DNA of 64,000 nucleotides, taken from contig CALCKT010000046.1 of the NCBI GenBank assembly GCA_937965785.1, positions 31,020 through 95,019 of the forward strand, read 5' to 3'. Shown piece by piece: positions 51,829-62,298 of the stretch. The first letter of the stretch is position 1. Each line of letters starts with the position of its first letter. This DNA is from an uncultured Propionibacteriaceae bacterium. GTDB taxonomy: Bacteria > Actinomycetota > Actinomycetes > Propionibacteriales > Propionibacteriaceae. Under the pieces are notes generated by a model. It had not been told where the DNA came from. It searched no databases and saw only the letters and a list, made by a program, of their open reading frames with translations. The position numbers and the translations under genes are program-made.

Positions 51829-53358
51829 ATGGACGTTGGTGTACCACGGGAGATCGGCGACACGCGTGTCGCAGCAACTCCCAAAACCGTTGCCCAGTTG
51901 CGGAAACTCGGCTACCACGTTTTCGTGGAATCGGGGGCCGGTCTCGGGGCCTCATTCAGCGACGACGCCTACCGTGAAGTCGGTGCGGTGATCGTCGACA
52001 ACGCCTGGAACCGCGACATAGTGCTCGCGGTCGGGGCCCCCTCGGACGCGCAGCTGCTGGACATGCGCCCGGGAGCCACGCTGATCTCCTTCCTGGCACC
52101 CAGGCAGGATCCGAGCCTGACCAGGAGGATCGCCGCCCAGGGCATCAATGCGCTGAGCATGGACATGGTGCCGCGCACCTCCCGCGCCCAGGCCCTCGAC
52201 GCCCTCAGCTCCCTGGCCAACATCTCCGGTTACCGGGCCGTCGTCGAGGCCGCCCACGCCTTCGGGCGGTTCTTCACGGGCCAGGTGACCGCAGCCGGCA
52301 AGGTGCCCCCCGCAACCGTGTTCGTGATCGGCACCGGTGTGGCGGGGCTCGCCGCCATCGGCGCCGCCAGCTCGCTGGGCGCCGTCGTGCGGGCGACCGA
52401 CGTGCGGCCCGAGACCGCGGAGCAGGTCACCTCCATGGGAGCCACCTTCCTGCACGTCGACCAGGCCGACCAGGGGATCAGCTCCGATGGCTACGCCAAG
52501 GAGGTCGGCGCCGACTACGCGGCACGCGCCGCCGAGCTGTACGCCTCCCAGGCGCGCGAGGTGGACATCATCATCACGACCGCGGCCATTCCCGGGAGAC
52601 CCTCGCCCAAGCTGATCACCGCCGAGATGGTGAAATCCATGAAACCGGGGTCGGTGATCGTCGACCTGGCGGCCGTCGGCGGCGGCAACTGCGAACTCAC
52701 CCGGCCCGGCGAGAGCTACGTCACCGACAACGGGGTGACCATCATCGGCTACACCGACCTGGCCTCCAGGCTGCCCGGGCAGTCGTCGCAGCTCTACGGA
52801 ACCAACCTCGTCAACGCCCTCAAGCTCATGACACCCGGCAAGGACGGGAACCTCGTCATCGACTTCGACGACGAGGTGGTGCGCAACATGACCATCGTCC
52901 GGGACGGGGAGGTGACCTTCCCGCCCCCGGAGATCAAGGTCTCCGCAGCACCCGCCCCGGCCGCCGCGGCAAGCAAGCCACCGACGCCCGTCACACCTGC
53001 GAAATCCCCGCGCCCCTGGTGGCACCAGGTGGCCTGGGTCGGCACCGGGTCGGTGGCGCTGATCGCGCTGCTGACCCTCGCCCCGGCGCCGCTGGTGGGT
53101 CTGATGGCCGTTTTCGTGCTGGCCATCGTCGTCGGCTACTACGTGGTCTGGAACGTCACCCACGCCCTCCACACCCCGTTGATGAGCGTCACCAACGCCA
53201 TCAGCGGCATCATCGTGGTAGGTGCCATGACACAGCTGCCCAGCGACAACTGGGTGGTGAGGATCATCGCCTTCGTGGCGGTGCTGATCGCCTCCATCAA
53301 CGTCTTCGGTGGGTTCACGGTGACCCACCGCATGCTGAACATGTTCCGGAAGGGCTGA
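51829..53358 (+). CDS. pntA: NAD(P) transhydrogenase subunit alpha
   Basis: 509 residues. Domain I (about 1-370) binds NAD(H): [16 protein letters not shown] at the start, a Rossmann motif [15 protein letters not shown] and the [12 protein letters not shown] region. An alanine/proline linker precedes four helices of domain II. With PntB it transfers hydride between NADH and NADP+ driven by the proton gradient, supplying NADPH. It is in one operon with pntB, three bases apart. Confidence 0.96.
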   Translation: MDVGVPREIGDTRVAATPKTVAQLRKLGYHVFVESGAGLGASFSDDAYREVGAVIVDNAWNRDIVLAVGAPSDAQLLDMRPGATLISFLAPRQDPSLTRRIAAQGINALSMDMVPRTSRAQALDALSSLANISGYRAVVEAAHAFGRFFTGQVTAAGKVPPATVFVIGTGVAGLAAIGAASSLGAVVRATDVRPETAEQVTSMGATFLHVDQADQGISSDGYAKEVGADYAARAAELYASQAREVDIIITTAAIPGRPSPKLITAEMVKSMKPGSVIVDLAAVGGGNCELTRPGESYVTDNGVTIIGYTDLASRLPGQSSQLYGTNLVNALKLMTPGKDGNLVIDFDDEVVRNMTIVRDGEVTFPPPEIKVSAAPAPAAAASKPPTPVTPAKSPRPWWHQVAWVGTGSVALIALLTLAPAPLVGLMAVFVLAIVVGYYVVWNVTHALHTPLMSVTNAISGIIVVGAMTQLPSDNWVVRIIAFVAVLIASINVFGGFTVTHRMLNMFRKG

Positions 53359-53361
53359 GCC

Positions 53362-54756
53362 GTGCTGACCAACCTCGTCAACGCCACCTACATCGCCGCC
53401 GGCCTGATGTTCATCCTCGCCCTGGCGGGTCTCAGCAAACACGAGACCGCGAAGAAGGGCAACGCCTTCGGCATTCTCGGAATGGGCCTCGCCCTGGTGG
53501 CCACCAACTACGCCATCGCCCAGCCCGGCGACGGGATGAGCTTCGACTGGACCACCGCGGCCCTGCTCTACGGGGCGATCGCCATCGGCGCGGTCATCGG
53601 GATCTGGAAGGCCCGCAGGGTCGAGATGACCGGGATGCCGGAACTCATCGCCCTGCTCCACAGCTTCGTCGGGGCCGCCGCGGTGCTCGTGGGTTTCAAC
53701 GTGCACCTCTCGGCCACCCACACCGACGTGCTGCACGCCGTCGAGGTGGTGCTCGGGATCTTCATCGGCGCGGTCACCCTCACCGGCTCGCTGGTGGCCT
53801 GGGGCAAACTCAACGGTCGCATCGCATCGAAACCGCTGATGCTGCCCGGCAGGAACTGGCTCAACCTGGCGGCGCTGGTCGCGGTCGTCGGGTTCGGCTG
53901 GTGGTACGTCGCGACGCTGTCGCTGATCCCGCTGCTGCTGGTGACCCTGATCTCGCTGGCGCTGGGCTGCCACCTGGTGGCGGCCATCGGCGGCGCCGAC
54001 ATGCCGGTGGTGATCTCGATGCTGAACTCCTACTCCGGCTGGGCGGCGGCCTTCAGCGGATTCATGCTGGACCAGAGCATCCTCATCATCACGGGCGCCC
54101 TGGTCGGCGCCTCCGGTGCGATCCTGTCCTACATCATGTGCCGGGCCATGAACCGTTCCTTCGTCTCCGTGATCCTCGGCGGTTTCGGTGACGCCCCCGT
54201 CGCGGACAGCGGCGAGATGGGTGAACACCGGGAAGCGACCACCTCGGAGGTCGCGAAAATGCTGACCGGGGCCCGTTCCGTCGTGGTCGCACCCGGATAC
54301 GGGATGGCCGTGGCACAGGCCCAGTACCCCGTCGCGGAGCTGATCGCGCGGCTGCGGGAACGCGGCGTGAACGTGAGGTTCGGTATCCACCCCGTGGCGG
54401 GAAGGCTACCCGGCCACATGAACGTGCTGCTGGCCGAGGCGAAGGTGCCCTACGACATCGTCCTGGAGATGGACGAGATCAACGACGACTTCGCCGACAC
54501 CGACGTGGTGCTGGTGATCGGGGCCAACGACACGGTCAACCCGGCCGCGAACGAACCCGGTTCCCCGATCTCCGGCATGCCCGTGCTCAAGGTTTGGGAG
54601 GCAGGCCAGGTGGTGATCTTCAAGCGTTCCATGAGCGCCGGATACGCGGGTGTGCAGAACCCGCTGTTCTTCAACGAGAACTCGGTGATGTGTTTCGGCG
54701 ACGCCAAGGCCACGGTCCAGGCCATCCTGGACGACCTGAGGTCCGCCACCGGCTGA
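53362..54756 (+). CDS. pntB: NAD(P) transhydrogenase subunit beta
   Basis: 464 residues. About eight helices (domain II) precede the NADP(H)-binding domain III from about residue 290, with [40 protein letters not shown] and [14 protein letters not shown]. It starts at GTG 53362. It completes the proton-translocating transhydrogenase with PntA. Confidence 0.96.
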   Translation: MLTNLVNATYIAAGLMFILALAGLSKHETAKKGNAFGILGMGLALVATNYAIAQPGDGMSFDWTTAALLYGAIAIGAVIGIWKARRVEMTGMPELIALLHSFVGAAAVLVGFNVHLSATHTDVLHAVEVVLGIFIGAVTLTGSLVAWGKLNGRIASKPLMLPGRNWLNLAALVAVVGFGWWYVATLSLIPLLLVTLISLALGCHLVAAIGGADMPVVISMLNSYSGWAAAFSGFMLDQSILIITGALVGASGAILSYIMCRAMNRSFVSVILGGFGDAPVADSGEMGEHREATTSEVAKMLTGARSVVVAPGYGMAVAQAQYPVAELIARLRERGVNVRFGIHPVAGRLPGHMNVLLAEAKVPYDIVLEMDEINDDFADTDVVLVIGANDTVNPAANEPGSPISGMPVLKVWEAGQVVIFKRSMSAGYAGVQNPLFFNENSVMCFGDAKATVQAILDDLRSATG

Positions 54757-54803
54757 ACCCCGGTCACTCCACCCGGGGAAACAGCGGTGGGGACGCTTTT
54801 CAC

Positions 54804-54836
54804 GCCCCGCGCCGTCCAAGAAGGAAGGCGCGGGGC
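54804..54836. terminator. Hairpin after pntB
   Basis: GCCCCGCGCC (54804-54813) and GGCGCGGGGC (54827-54836) form a perfect 10-base stem with a 13-base loop, 47 bases after the pntB stop. No T tract follows. It could terminate pntAB; it ends only 17 bases before the acyltransferase start. Confidence 0.6.
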
Positions 54837-54853
54837 TGGCGAACGGTGCTAGC

Positions 54854-56809
54854 ATGCCGCCCGTGAATTCGCTGCCCGAGGCTCCTGCCCGTCACGGCAA
54901 CCGGTTCGACGCGCTTGACGGTCTGCGGACCATAGCGGTTGGCCTGGTGGTTCTCTTCCACGTTTCGGCCCCCCGCATGGCGGCCGGGTTCCTGGGCGTG
55001 GACATGTTCTTCGTGCTTTCCGGCTTCCTCATCACCTCAGGGCTGATAGCGCAGGTCGAACGCACCGGACGGATATCCCTGGGCGACTTCTGGAGCAGGC
55101 GGATCAAACGACTCATGCCCGCCGCCCTGCTGGTGGTGTGCGTCGTTCTCGTCTGGGCGGGGAAGTTCGCGCTGGTGCATCGCCGCGACAATCTCTCCCT
55201 CGACGCCTGGTACACGATCTTCTACCTGGCGAACTGGCGTTTCATAGGCTCGGCCTCGTATTTCGAGAACGACGGCACGGTCTCGCCCCTGCTGCACATG
55301 TGGAGTCTCGCCGTCGAGGAGCAGTTCTACATCTTCTGGCCGCTGCTGATCGCAGGATTCACCTGGCTGGTGCTGAGGGTCTTCCGGGCCGGGAACCGGA
55401 ACGCGGTGCGGGTCCTGGCGGGGGTCGCCGTCGTGATCATCGTGGTCTCGGCGGTGCTCCTGGCGGTCCTCTACGCGCCGCGGGCGGCGGAACGGGCCTA
55501 CATGGGAACCGACGCGAAGGCCTTCGAACCGATGCTCGGGGCGCTGCTGGCGATCCTCGCCGCCAACCCCCGGTTCGCCGCGTGGTGCACCCGCTGCGCC
55601 AGGTTCCTGTTCTGGGGTGGCGCGGTCTTGACCGTGGCCCTGTTCGCCGTGCTGGACGGCCCCGCCCCGTTCTACTTCCAGGGCGGTGCGCTGCTCTTCT
55701 CGCTGGGAACCGGTGCGCTCATCCTCGGTGTCCGCTACGGACTGGCGACGCCCGAGGCCAAGGTGCTCGCGTTCGCGCCGATCAGCTACCTCGGCAGGAT
55801 CTCCTACGGCCTGTACCTGTGGCACTGGCCCGTGGCGGTGTGGTTCGGGGTCAACTCCGGAACCTTCCGGCCCCTGCGGGCGGCGGCCGTGCTGGCAGTG
55901 ACATTCGCGTGCTCCTCCGTCTCATATCACCTGATGGAGATGCCGATCAGGCAGGGGCGGATCGGGGATTTCCTAAAACCGTGGCGGGCGATCGTCGCGG
56001 GGGCCACGGCGATGACGATCATGGCCCTGAGCAGCAGCTTCGTGGGTGGCACCCCGCTCGCGCGGGCGCTGCACCTGGGACGCGGCGGGGAGGAGATCAG
56101 GCGTGACGTCCTCATGCTGGTCGGCGACTCCGTCCCGTTGCGCATGGCCGATTCCCTGGCCGTGGCCGGGCAGGAACGGGGACTGACGGTCATCGGGACG
56201 GCCCAGGGCATGTGCACTCCCACCGGGGCCTTCCTGTACTTCGGGCCCGGCGACAAGTTCGGTGAGCTCTGCCCGCCCGTCAAGGAAGTGCAGGACGAGG
56301 CCATCCGGGTCCACTCTCCCGGAATAGTTGTGTGGTGGTCCCGGCACGAGTACATCGACCGCTACGAGGGCGACCGGGTGCTCTCCCCGGAAACGGAGGA
56401 ATTCTGGGAGGTTCAGCGCCGCGACCTCATCGCCACCGCCGACCGGTTGACGGGGCGTGGGGAGACCCTGGTGGTGGTGCTGACCGAGCGTCCCGGCCTT
56501 GGCATGTTGTCGCGCCCCGACAACGAGCTGGCGTCCATGATCGTCAAGTACTCGATCGAACACGACGAGTACCGGCAGCGATTCAACCAGATCGTCACGG
56601 AGGTGGCGGCGCAACGCGATGACATCCGTACCGTCGACGGGGACTCCCTGTTCTGCGGGAGCGCGCCGAGCGTCGGTCCCGGGCCGCTGTGCGACGACAC
56701 CGTGGACGGCAGCCCGATGCGTCCCGACGGAAATCACGTTGACACCAACCGGTTCGGCCCCCAGGTGGCCAACGACCTCCTGGACAAGGCGCTGGCCGCT
56801 GCCAGCTGA
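54854..56809 (+). CDS. Acyltransferase 3 with C-terminal SGNH domain (OafA-like)
   Basis: 651 residues. The N-terminal acyltransferase-3 membrane domain has FDALDGLRTIAVGLVVLFHV, with the catalytic histidine, MFFVLSGFLIT and about ten helices to residue 400. The C-terminal extracytoplasmic SGNH domain has VLMLVGDSVPLRMADSL (GDS block) and RPDGNHVD (Asp-x-x-His block). Such proteins move acyl groups across the membrane onto envelope sugars or peptidoglycan. The substrate cannot be predicted. No glycan-synthesis genes adjoin. Confidence 0.92.
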   Translation: MPPVNSLPEAPARHGNRFDALDGLRTIAVGLVVLFHVSAPRMAAGFLGVDMFFVLSGFLITSGLIAQVERTGRISLGDFWSRRIKRLMPAALLVVCVVLVWAGKFALVHRRDNLSLDAWYTIFYLANWRFIGSASYFENDGTVSPLLHMWSLAVEEQFYIFWPLLIAGFTWLVLRVFRAGNRNAVRVLAGVAVVIIVVSAVLLAVLYAPRAAERAYMGTDAKAFEPMLGALLAILAANPRFAAWCTRCARFLFWGGAVLTVALFAVLDGPAPFYFQGGALLFSLGTGALILGVRYGLATPEAKVLAFAPISYLGRISYGLYLWHWPVAVWFGVNSGTFRPLRAAAVLAVTFACSSVSYHLMEMPIRQGRIGDFLKPWRAIVAGATAMTIMALSSSFVGGTPLARALHLGRGGEEIRRDVLMLVGDSVPLRMADSLAVAGQERGLTVIGTAQGMCTPTGAFLYFGPGDKFGELCPPVKEVQDEAIRVHSPGIVVWWSRHEYIDRYEGDRVLSPETEEFWEVQRRDLIATADRLTGRGETLVVVLTERPGLGMLSRPDNELASMIVKYSIEHDEYRQRFNQIVTEVAAQRDDIRTVDGDSLFCGSAPSVGPGPLCDDTVDGSPMRPDGNHVDTNRFGPQVANDLLDKALAAAS

Positions 56810-56827
56810 CGGCACGACGCCGCCCCG

Positions 56828-58525
56828 TCAGGTGACCTCTCCGTCCTCGGGGGATCGGGAATCGAGCAGTTCCATCCACTCCCGGACGTGCCAGGTGGCC
56901 CGGACGTCGTCCTCGTTGTACTCCAGCACGCGCCTGCGGGCCGCCCTCCGCTCGGCCGCGTTGCCGCCGTCGACGGCGGTGGCGAACCAGGCCTGCGAGT
57001 TCAACCCTCCCGGTTCCTCGTCGCGCCACGAGAAGCCCGCGCCCTTGGTCGCGACCACCTTCAACCCCAGACCGTCCACGGCGACGAAATTGTCGCGGAC
57101 CAGCTGGAACAGATCCACGAAATGCCCCTTGATGAGGTCGCAGGCGGCCATCAGGTCGGGATGCCCGCTGCGCTGGGCCAGGCGGCGCAGGTGCACCACC
57201 TCGTAGTCGGAGTAGTGGTAGACGAGCAGGTCGGGGTGCATCCTCGCCAACCGCACCAACCAGCGGGCGAAGTTGGCGGCGAGCTCCTGTTCCCCGCTGG
57301 GGGAGAGGTGGCTGAAGGCGCTGAAGTGCTGGTACTTCTGTTTTCCCGTGGCGCGGTCGGTCAGCAGAACACCCCACAGGTAGGTGCGGTCGCTGTCGTC
57401 GGTCTCGATGTCCAGATCCACCTCCACCGGCGCCCGGGGGACCCCGATGGGCTCCACCGACACCTTCTCCAGGGCTACGCCCCGTTTCAGCATCCGGGCG
57501 CGCCGGGCCGCGGTGCGCAGCCTGGCCTCCGAGCGGTCGCGATGGGCGGTGAGCGGCAGGTAGTCGGGCAGCAGGGCCTCGACGTCGGCGTCGGCCAGCT
57601 GAGAGACCGTCGTGATGCCGAGTCCCATCAAGGTCTGGAGTTCGCGGACGTCGAGGGGGGTTTTGGAGATGCGCAGGGAGATGTCGTCGTCATCCATGCG
57701 GGGGCGGCAAGTCTCCCACCAGGCGCACCACTCGCACTCCGGCACCCGGATGGGGCGCACCACCGGGGGACGTGGATCGCCGGGTTCGCGGCCCATCGCC
57801 TGCTGAGCGACGTGCACCCGGAAGCCGTACTCGTGGTCGTAGCGTTCCAGCGCCGAACGGAGCCGGTGTCCGCTGGCGGAGGTGCGGGAGAAGGTGCGCA
57901 GGAACCGCAGCTCCAGGGGCACCCAGACGATCATCCCCTTGTGCTGGTCGTCGAAACCGATCGCCCCGGCGACGGGGCTGGTGGCCGCTCGGCCGCATGC
58001 CTGGAGCAGCCGCCAGTGGTGCGCCAGCTCCAGCAGCACCCCCTGCCGGTAGGAGCGGAACCGGAACCCCGGCAGCGGCTCCAGGACGGTGGGGGAGTTG
58101 AGGGCGGAGGCACGCAGCTCATTGGCGTTGCGCTGCTTCTCCAACAGCCGGTAGGGCTTGACACGCAACGGCCAGTAGCCGGGACGCCCGCCCGGTCGGT
58201 CGTCGCCGCGCACCAGGGCGTCGGGATGCCCGCAGCGGTGCCCCGGCACGTCCACCGGCAGGTGGCCGCCGACGATCACGGGCGCCCCGGCGTCCATCGC
58301 TGCCAGGGTCTCGGCAGGGGGGTGTCCCTCGTCGCGCAGGTCGATCACCTCGCCGCCCCGGCACAGGGTCTCCAGCACGGACTCACGGAACTCCGAACCA
58401 CCCGAGAACGCCTCCAGCAGCGACTCGTCCAGGGGCTTCTCGGGTTTCGGGGTGCCGGGGTCGAAGGCGTTGAAGGTTTTGACGGGGCAGTTTCGTGCCG
58501 CGTAGGGGTCCAGCAGAAAAGTCAT
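56828..58525 (-). CDS. TM0106-family RecB-like nuclease with RNase H-like domain
   Basis: 565 residues. The N-terminal part is a RecB/Cas4-like nuclease domain with a likely iron-sulfur site: one cysteine in AARNCPVKT (C13) and three in [11 protein letters not shown] helix-hairpin-like stretch ([20 protein letters not shown]) separates it from a C-terminal RNase H-fold exonuclease-like domain ([17 protein letters not shown], ending [16 protein letters not shown]). The start at 58525 is chosen because it overlaps menG by four bases (ATGA). The family probably takes part in DNA processing; its cellular role is not established. Confidence 0.88.
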   Translation of the reverse strand: MTFLLDPYAARNCPVKTFNAFDPGTPKPEKPLDESLLEAFSGGSEFRESVLETLCRGGEVIDLRDEGHPPAETLAAMDAGAPVIVGGHLPVDVPGHRCGHPDALVRGDDRPGGRPGYWPLRVKPYRLLEKQRNANELRASALNSPTVLEPLPGFRFRSYRQGVLLELAHHWRLLQACGRAATSPVAGAIGFDDQHKGMIVWVPLELRFLRTFSRTSASGHRLRSALERYDHEYGFRVHVAQQAMGREPGDPRPPVVRPIRVPECEWCAWWETCRPRMDDDDISLRISKTPLDVRELQTLMGLGITTVSQLADADVEALLPDYLPLTAHRDRSEARLRTAARRARMLKRGVALEKVSVEPIGVPRAPVEVDLDIETDDSDRTYLWGVLLTDRATGKQKYQHFSAFSHLSPSGEQELAANFARWLVRLARMHPDLLVYHYSDYEVVHLRRLAQRSGHPDLMAACDLIKGHFVDLFQLVRDNFVAVDGLGLKVVATKGAGFSWRDEEPGGLNSQAWFATAVDGGNAAERRAARRRVLEYNEDDVRATWHVREWMELLDSRSPEDGEVT

Positions 58526-59214
58526 TTCCAAGCCCGGTGCAGAGCCACTATGCCGCCCGTCAGGTTCTTCCACTCGACATCCCGCCAGCCGCAGTCCGCG
58601 ATCAGGTCCGCCAGCTCCTTTTGCGCGGGCCAGGCGAGGATCGACTCGGCCAGGTAACCGTAGGCGACGGGGTTGCTCGAAACCCTGGCCGCCACGGGCA
58701 GCACCCGCAGCGCTCCCTGTGCGTAGGCGAACCGCAGCGCCCGGTTCACCGGGGTGGAGAACTCCGCGATCACCAGGCGCCCGCCCGGGCGGGTCACCCG
58801 CAGCAGCTCCCGCAGCGCGGCAGCGGTGTCCTCCACGTTGCGCAGGCCGTAGCTGATGGTCACGGCGTCGAAGACCGAATCGGCGTAGGGCAGGGCCAGG
58901 GCGTCGCCGCGCACGAAGGACAACCCGGGCTGCTGCTGCTTGCCGACCTTCAGCATGCCCATCGACAAGTCGGTGGGGAAGACGTGCGCACCCGCGTCCA
59001 GGAAGGGCAGCGACGACGTGCCGGTACCGGCTGCCAGGTCCAGGACGCGTTCACCCGGACGGGCGGCGACGGCTGCCACGGTTTCCCGGCGCCAACCGCG
59101 GTCCCTGCCCAGCGAAAGCAGCGAGTTCAACAGGTCGTAACGCGCGGCGACACCGTCGAACATGGCCGAAACCTCGGCGCGGTTCTTGTCGAGGTCGGCT
59201 CGGGTCTGCTGCAT
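58522..59214 (-). CDS. menG: Demethylmenaquinone methyltransferase
   Basis: 230 residues, a class I SAM methyltransferase of the UbiE/MenG type. The family start [20 protein letters not shown] with [11 protein letters not shown], the SAM-binding motif [10 protein letters not shown] and [11 protein letters not shown] with [13 protein letters not shown] are present. It makes the last step of menaquinone synthesis. ATG 59214 is used; a GTG two codons upstream (59220) is possible. It is 7.4 kb from menD on the opposite strand and overlaps the downstream nuclease gene. Confidence 0.94.
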   Translation of the reverse strand: MQQTRADLDKNRAEVSAMFDGVAARYDLLNSLLSLGRDRGWRRETVAAVAARPGERVLDLAAGTGTSSLPFLDAGAHVFPTDLSMGMLKVGKQQQPGLSFVRGDALALPYADSVFDAVTISYGLRNVEDTAAALRELLRVTRPGGRLVIAEFSTPVNRALRFAYAQGALRVLPVAARVSSNPVAYGYLAESILAWPAQKELADLIADCGWRDVEWKNLTGGIVALHRAWK

Positions 59215-59246
59215 GCGCACACCTTAGCGCCCGGCCCCGACAGCTT

Positions 59247-59816
59247 TCAGTGCAGAACCGCCAACAGGTCGACGCGGTCGATGCCGCGGTGGCGCCACTG
59301 GCCCATCAACTGGCCGACGACGTCGTTTATCGGGGCGCGATTGAGTTTGTGCACCACGTGCGGATACCCGGATGTCTCCCCGGCGACCAGGCCGCTGCCG
59401 AAAACCTTGATGTTCTTCGGGCATGGCGTGTCCTGCCCGACCTCCACGATGTCGGCGTCCGAGTCCTTCTCCCGGATCACCCGCACCAGTTCGTCCAGGT
59501 AGACCGGATCGGTCTGGGCGTCGTAGCAGTAACGGGTTCCCAGCTCCGAGTGCTGGAGGGTTCCGATCAGCGCGCCGCCGTCCAGCGGTTGGGGCCGCCA
59601 CGTGACGGGGATGTGGTAGACGGCGTCCGTGGAACGCACCAGCATGCAGTCGAGTCCCACCACGTCGTCGGGATCGACGAATCGGAACTTGGCGACGATT
59701 TCCAGGTCCGAGGGGTCCCCGTCGAACCACCACTGGTCGGGAAGCCATTGGGCGAGCAGCTCAAGCTTGCTGGGATGCAGTGTGGCCTCGGGTTGGATGC
59801 GGGCGATTCCGCTCAT
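59247..59816 (-). CDS. Stand-alone maltokinase N-terminal cap-like protein
   Basis: 189 residues. LHPSKLELLAQWLPDQWWFDG with VGLDCMLVRSTDAVYHIPVT and ALIGTLQHSELGTRYCYDA match the N-terminal cap domain of maltokinase (Mak/Pep2), which normally precedes a kinase domain. No kinase domain follows here. The ATG at 59816 has GGAGGTAG seven bases upstream. It is divergent from the ABC ATPase gene at 59939. It may bind a nucleotide or sugar without catalysis. Confidence 0.8.
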   Translation of the reverse strand: MSGIARIQPEATLHPSKLELLAQWLPDQWWFDGDPSDLEIVAKFRFVDPDDVVGLDCMLVRSTDAVYHIPVTWRPQPLDGGALIGTLQHSELGTRYCYDAQTDPVYLDELVRVIREKDSDADIVEVGQDTPCPKNIKVFGSGLVAGETSGYPHVVHKLNRAPINDVVGQLMGQWRHRGIDRVDLLAVLH

Positions 59817-59938
59817 ACGGTCTACCTCCATTGGTAATTTCCTGAATCTTACACAAAAAGGACAAATGGCGACAGCGGAGATCCGAAGTGTCGCATACCG
59901 TTGCGCGGTTCTCTCCCGACCGGCCGGGATGCGCCACA

Positions 59939-60589
59939 ATGGTCGCCGTGGCGAAGAAGGACATCGTTCTCAAGGTTGAAAAGCTGAAGAAGGCCTACGG
60001 GCCCGTGACCATCGTGGAGGGTTTCAACCTCAAGGTGGCCGCGGGAGAGGCCGTCGCGCTGACGGGCCGCAACGGCGCGGGCAAGTCGACGGTGCTCAGA
60101 TGCCTGGTCGGGGCCGACCGCCCGGACGAGGGCACCGTCGAGGTGCTCGGGGTGAAGATGAAGGAGACCAGCCCGGAGATCCGTCGCAACGTCGCCACCG
60201 TCATCGACGACCTCGACTTCTTCCCCGACCTGTCCGTCGTGGAGCACCTCGACCTGCTGGCCCGGGCCCACGGGATCGCCGACCCCGACGATCTGGTGGA
60301 CGAGATCCTCGACGAGGTGCAGCTCGTCCCGCAGGCCGGACAGCTGCCCTCGACGCTGTCCTCCGGTCAGCGGCGACGCCTGGCGCTGGCCACCGCATTC
60401 GTCAGGCCCCGGCGGCTGCTGGTCCTCGACGAGCCGGAGCAGCGGCTCGACATCGAGGGCGTCGAGTGGCTCGGGGCCCGCCTCAAGGCGGAGCTGCGGG
60501 ACGGCCTGGCGATCGTGTTGGCCAGCCACGAACCCAGCCTGCTGGCCGCCATCGGCGCCCGTGAGGTGAGGCTGGGGGAGCATCGATGA
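59939..60589 (+). CDS. ABC transporter ATP-binding protein
   Basis: 216 residues. Walker A GRNGAGKSTVLR, signature LSSGQRRRLALATAF, Walker B LLVLDEPEQRLD and switch histidine in LASHEPS are present. The short length and DEPEQRLD in place of DEPTxGLD are typical of actinobacterial pairs with an integral membrane partner (DUF6297-like). ATG 59939 is used; GTG 59948 (AKKDIVLKVEKL) is possible. It overlaps the membrane gene (ATGA). Confidence 0.88.
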   Translation: MVAVAKKDIVLKVEKLKKAYGPVTIVEGFNLKVAAGEAVALTGRNGAGKSTVLRCLVGADRPDEGTVEVLGVKMKETSPEIRRNVATVIDDLDFFPDLSVVEHLDLLARAHGIADPDDLVDEILDEVQLVPQAGQLPSTLSSGQRRRLALATAFVRPRRLLVLDEPEQRLDIEGVEWLGARLKAELRDGLAIVLASHEPSLLAAIGAREVRLGEHR

Positions 60590-62211
60590 GCGACGAACGG
60601 TTCGGGGTCATCGGCGAGGTCGACGAGAAACAGCTCCGTCTCCTCGTGCGTGACTGGCGCCGTGGCAGGGCTGACCGCAACCTCCTCCAGGCCCTGCAGG
60701 ACGCCTATGTGATGGTTTTCGCCCTCGTCCTGATCGGCGCCATGGTGATCAGCTCCATCATGCAGGCCCAGCGCAGCGTGGCGGGTTGCGCGGCCGAGTC
60801 CTGCCTGGCGGCCCGGGGACTGCTGCCCTGGGCCGCCGTCGCGGGATTCCTGGCCCTGGCGCTCGTGGCTGCGCGCCTGTTCGGTCCCGTCGTGGCCTCG
60901 GCCGCCGAGGGTTTCTGGGTCATGGACGGCAACGTCGACCGGCGCAGGATGCTTGCGGGGCGCCTCATCGCCTCGGTGATCGTGGCTCTGGTTCTCGGCG
61001 CAGGACTCGGGGTGCTCGTGGCGGCCCTGGTCGGCGGTGGCGCCACGGAGGTTCTCACCTGGGGGCTGGCATCCGGCCTCGGATGCTTTGGGCTGGTGGC
61101 CTTCGCCGCCGCCGAGCAGGGTGTGGAGCGGCGCTGGATCACCACCGCGCTGCTGTGGTTGATCGGGATCATCGCCTTCGCCGCCCTGCTCGTCCTGGTC
61201 GCGATCTCCGCCGGGATGGCGTCCATCGGTCTCGTGGCCGCGCTGAGCGTTGACTTCGCTTGGGTGGTGGCGGGCGGTGGTCTGCTGCTGGGACTGATCT
61301 CCATCGTGCCCGCCTGGCTCCGGCTGCGGCACATGCGTCGCCAGCGGCTCACCGCGGGCTCGTCGCTGCTCGCGGGCATGCAGGGTGCCGCGTTCGCCCT
61401 CGACTTCGCCCTGGTCCGCGACATCCTGGTCGAGGACCAGTCCCGCCGCCGGGGACACGTCCGCCCGACCCGCGGGTCGGGCAGCGGCACGTGGGCCATC
61501 GTCCTGCGCGACCTGCAGCGGCTGTGGCGCACCCCCAGGCCGCTGGTGTTCTGGCTGGTCTCGATGGTCGTTCCCTACGCCGTCCATGCGCTCGGCATCG
61601 AGGTGCTGAACCCGTCGATCTCCGCCCTGGTGCTGATGACCGCCCTGATCGGTTTCTGCAACACCCTGCGCGTGCTGACCCGCACCAAGGGCCTCCAGCG
61701 CTGCTTCCCGTTCGCCCCGGGGGATGTCAGGCAGGCCGCCATGACGGTGCCCGCCCTGCTGGCGCTGCTCTGGGCGGCCGCGACGATACCCGCGTTCGGG
61801 GGGATCTTCGGCGAAGGTGGGTTCGATCCGGTCACCGGGCTCTCGGCCTCCCTCATCACCGCGCTGGGTGGCCTGCTGGCGGCCTTCCGATGGGTGTGCG
61901 CGAAACCCCCGAACTATGGCGGCCCCATGGTCTCGATCGGGATCGGGGCCATGCCGCCGGGCATGATGTTCTCCTTCATCCGCGGCATCGACATCGTCGC
62001 GTTGATAACCCTGCCGCTCGTCCTGGGCTGGCCCTCCTGGATCTCGCTGGGCCTCGCCGTCATCACCTGGCTGGTCCTGCGCTCCGGATTCGATCAGCAG
62101 GCCCTGATGGACGAACGTGAGGAGCAGCAGCGCCTGTTGGCGGAGCAGAAGTCCGGGCGCTCCGGCCGTGGCGGGGGAGGCCAGAAGGTGAGGGTGCAGC
62201 GGAAACGCTGA
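60586..62211 (+). CDS. Polytopic membrane protein, partner of ABC ATPase (DUF6297-like)
   Basis: 541 residues with about ten helices, such as VFALVLIGAMVISSIM, LIASVIVALVLGAGLGVLVAALVGG and ITLPLVLGWPSWISLGLAVITWLVL. A cytoplasmic loop of about 60 residues lies in the middle. A basic C-terminal tail ends GGQKVRVQRKR. It is translationally coupled to the ATPase and presumably the permease of that pair. I identify it with the DUF6297 family from memory and with moderate confidence. Confidence 0.75.
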   Translation: MSDERFGVIGEVDEKQLRLLVRDWRRGRADRNLLQALQDAYVMVFALVLIGAMVISSIMQAQRSVAGCAAESCLAARGLLPWAAVAGFLALALVAARLFGPVVASAAEGFWVMDGNVDRRRMLAGRLIASVIVALVLGAGLGVLVAALVGGGATEVLTWGLASGLGCFGLVAFAAAEQGVERRWITTALLWLIGIIAFAALLVLVAISAGMASIGLVAALSVDFAWVVAGGGLLLGLISIVPAWLRLRHMRRQRLTAGSSLLAGMQGAAFALDFALVRDILVEDQSRRRGHVRPTRGSGSGTWAIVLRDLQRLWRTPRPLVFWLVSMVVPYAVHALGIEVLNPSISALVLMTALIGFCNTLRVLTRTKGLQRCFPFAPGDVRQAAMTVPALLALLWAAATIPAFGGIFGEGGFDPVTGLSASLITALGGLLAAFRWVCAKPPNYGGPMVSIGIGAMPPGMMFSFIRGIDIVALITLPLVLGWPSWISLGLAVITWLVLRSGFDQQALMDEREEQQRLLAEQKSGRSGRGGGGQKVRVQRKR

Positions 62212-62298
62212 TCCCGCCACATTCACAGGAGGACAGGCATTCCTTCACGGTTTTCAGTGCGCTAGGCTGACGTTAATCGAGCTGGAAGGCGGGCGCTG

